In this document: piece after piece, positions 5,625-7,495 of the stretch
How the letters are laid out: each line of letters starts with the position of its first letter
Position numbering within the stretch: position 1 is the stretch's first letter
From: JBFWNZ01 sp050250795
Lineage (GTDB): Bacteria > Pseudomonadota > Alphaproteobacteria > UBA8366
Direction of reading: 5' to 3'
Length of the DNA stretch: 7,495 nt
Assembly (NCBI GenBank): GCA_050250795.1
Contig: JBFWNZ010000179.1
Span: 1-7,495, forward strand
The notes under the pieces: generated by a model
The model's input: the letters and a program-made list of their open reading frames with translations, nothing else
Database searches by the model: none
What the model was told of the DNA's origin: nothing
Position numbers and translations under genes: made by a program

Positions 5625-6175
5625 GCGGCCTCCGGCGCCGGCGGCGGCCCGAACCGCACATTGCCGGCCATCAGGGCCTCGGTCGGCTGACCCGCCAGGG
5701 AAACCGTCTCACGCCGGACATACCCTGCCACGCCCCCCAGTATCGCCGGCCCCGGCGACCGTTCGGCATAGAGATTACGCAACAGCACCGCTTCAAGAGC
5801 GGCGGGATCGGGCTCGTCGAGCGCGGCCAGATACGCTTCCATGCGGCCGTAGGCGCCCTGGGTCAGCGACTTGACCTTCTTGCCGACGGCAAGATCGCCT
5901 TCGCCCATCTCGCGCAGATTATGGTCGATATCCTCCACCAGCGTCTCGGCGACGGATCGGGCCACCGCCTTTGCGGCCGGATCGGCCCGAAGCCGCTGCA
6001 GAACCAGAAAGCCGTGCAGAGCCAGCAGATCGAAACGGCCCGTCGGCGTGTCGGGCACGCCGAGCGCGGTATAGAAGGCCGGCTGGCGCGCCTGGCGCAC
6101 GATATCGGCATAGAGGGATCGGGCCACCTCGCGTTCCGCGTTCGGCCGGAACAGCCTGTCGAACAATCCGAACAT
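5621..6175 (-). CDS. Ubiquinol-cytochrome c chaperone (CBP3/UQCC1 family)
   Basis: This 184-residue protein belongs to the bacterial branch of the CBP3/UQCC1 family, whose mitochondrial members help cytochrome b insertion and complex III assembly; the same job in this bacterium is inferred. Signature segments are SLYADIVRQARQPAFYTALG (20-39) with VPDTPTGRFDLLALH just after (40-54), then LVEDIDHNLREMGEGDLAVG (79-98) and KKVKSLTQGAYGRMEAY (99-115). No membrane segment or signal peptide is seen. The start is uncertain. ATG 6175 gives MFGLFDRLFRP, a typical family opening, with AAGGG close by (2-3 nt). ATG 6202 adds nine residues and has GAGAG about 10 nt upstream. The open frame to 6271 has no support. 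The stop overlaps DUF177 by 4 nt. bamE is divergent. Confidence 0.9.
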   Translation of the reverse strand: MFGLFDRLFRPNAEREVARSLYADIVRQARQPAFYTALGVPDTPTGRFDLLALHGFLVLQRLRADPAAKAVARSVAETLVEDIDHNLREMGEGDLAVGKKVKSLTQGAYGRMEAYLAALDEPDPAALEAVLLRNLYAERSPGPAILGGVAGYVRRETVSLAGQPTEALMAGNVRFGPPPAPEAA

Positions 6176-6297
6176 CGCCCTTCGATCCGGGTTCTGCGCC
6201 ATACGCCAACATCTCTCGCGGGCACGGCTGGGTTCCTGTATATAGGCCGCATCGTCCTCGCGAAACAGCAACCGACGGATCGCGGACCAACTTATCG
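6176..6297. promoter_or_regulatory. Divergent chaperone/bamE intergenic region with a TATATA core
   Basis: This 122-nt gap between the chaperone gene (minus) and bamE (plus) must hold or pass both promoters. The only strong AT-rich spot is TATATA at 6239-6244, usable as a -10 in either direction, and no good -35 is visible for either strand. No other ORF or hairpin is convincing here. Confidence 0.35.
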
Positions 6298-6765
6298 ATG
6301 CAGTGGTTCAAACAGCGCGCGCTTATCACCGTGGCCCTGGCGGCCTTGATGGCCGGCACCGCAGGCTGCAGCGCCCGGCAGGCCAACCGGGGCAATCTTC
6401 CCACCGAAAGCCAGATGGCCAAGATCGAGGTCGGCAAGAGCACCAAGAGCCAGGTGTCGAACGCGATCGGTACGCCGTCCACGGTCGGCACCTTCGACGA
6501 TCAGGTCTGGTACTACATCAGCCGCAGGACGTCGAAATGGGGATTCTTCGACGAAGAGGTCCTCGACCAGCAGGTGCTGGCCATGTATTTCGACCAGAAG
6601 GGCACCCTGCAGCATATCGAGCACTATACGATGGACGATTCGCGCAATATCGACCTGGTGTCGCGCGAGACGCCCACGGCCGGCCACTCGCTCGGCTTCT
6701 TCGAGCAGATTCTCGGCAACTTCGGACGCTTCGGCGGCGGCGGCGGACCGGGCGGCGGCTTCTGA
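6298..6765 (+). CDS. bamE: Outer-membrane assembly lipoprotein BamE (SmpA/OmlA family)
   Basis: This 155-residue lipoprotein is a probable accessory subunit of the BAM complex, which folds beta-barrel proteins into the outer membrane. Residues 1-23 form a lipoprotein signal peptide (basic start, hydrophobic ITVALAALMAG, then TAGC), with Cys24 as the lipidation site; Thr at -3 is a weaker but tolerated lipobox residue. The SmpA/OmlA domain covers about 38-118: MAKIEVGKSTKSQVSNAIG (40-58), TPSTVGTFDDQVWYYIS (59-75), VLAMYFDQKGTLQHIEHY (93-110). The tail after about 146 is GGGGGPGGGF, probably flexible. ATG 6298 is the first start giving the signal peptide; the ribosome site is poor. It is divergent from the chaperone gene and convergent with hppA. 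Confidence 0.93.
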   Translation: MQWFKQRALITVALAALMAGTAGCSARQANRGNLPTESQMAKIEVGKSTKSQVSNAIGTPSTVGTFDDQVWYYISRRTSKWGFFDEEVLDQQVLAMYFDQKGTLQHIEHYTMDDSRNIDLVSRETPTAGHSLGFFEQILGNFGRFGGGGGPGGGF

Positions 6766-6779
6766 CCCCGGAACGAAGA

Positions 6780-6809
6780 CGCCCGGCCCTCCTTGCGGAA
6801 GACCGGGCG
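6780..6809 (+). terminator. GC-rich hairpin after bamE, possible terminator
   Basis: CGCCCGG (6780-6786) pairs with CCGGGCG (6803-6809) over 7 bp. A short inner TCC/GGA pairing lies within the 16-nt interior. It begins 15 nt after the bamE stop. No U-tract follows, so factor-independent termination would be weak; the hairpin may protect the 3' end or act with Rho. Confidence 0.4.
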
Positions 6810-6821
6810 CCGTAAAGCCGT

Positions 6822-6854
6822 CATGGCCGATCCGCGCGTTGCGGATCGGCCATG
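6822..6854. terminator. Perfect 14-bp hairpin between convergent bamE and hppA
   Basis: CATGGCCGATCCGC (6822-6835) and its exact reverse complement (6841-6854) flank a 5-nt loop. It ends 5 nt from the hppA stop and lies 57 nt after bamE. Its position suggests a shared, two-way transcript end. Neither side has a T-run, so it is not a classical intrinsic terminator; a protein-binding palindrome is an alternative. Confidence 0.6.
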
Positions 6855-6858
6855 TCCG

Positions 6859-7495
<637 letters not shown>

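Overview
The window is high-GC DNA (clearly above 60% by eye, not counted) with the gene content and order of an alphaproteobacterium, most likely Rhodospirillales or a relative. The main clues are a complex III (CBP3/UQCC-type) assembly chaperone, a DUF177 protein next to rpmF-plsX-fabH, an ihfA-merR pair, a divergent bamE lipoprotein gene and a membrane H+-pyrophosphatase. No genus can be named from the sequence alone.

Layout from the left. The 3'-truncated cutA runs leftward from 318. A small unrecognised ORF (406-738, +) is divergent from cutA and overlaps the end of a small YdhR-like barrel protein gene (675-989, -) tail to tail. Upstream of that are hpt (1057-1593, -), an intrinsic terminator and a complete tRNA-Pro(GGG) gene (1669-1745, -). 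Next comes a long leftward gene block, listed here in transcription order: complex III chaperone (6175-5621), DUF177 (5624-5088), rpmF (4999-4817), plsX (4781-3735), fabH (3733-2762), ihfA (2654-2337) and a MerR-type regulator (2337-1825). The last two features on the right are bamE (6298-6765, +), divergent from the chaperone gene, and the 3' end of hppA (6859-7495, -), convergent with bamE.

The central block combines housekeeping functions. RpmF is a ribosomal protein, PlsX and FabH feed phospholipid and fatty acid synthesis, IhfA shapes the nucleoid, and the chaperone supports the respiratory chain. Tight junctions suggest coupled translation: ATGA between the chaperone and DUF177, TGATG between ihfA and merR, and 1 nt between plsX and fabH. 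Larger gaps before rpmF and before ihfA carry plausible internal promoters, so the block is probably several overlapping transcription units.

No mobile element, CRISPR array, defence system or obvious new system is visible, and no stretch longer than about 125 bases lacks a gene. The most interesting points are regulatory. An intrinsic terminator sits almost directly on the hpt ribosome binding site. A GC-rich palindrome lies inside the predicted tRNA promoter. A perfect 14-bp hairpin lies between convergent bamE and hppA.
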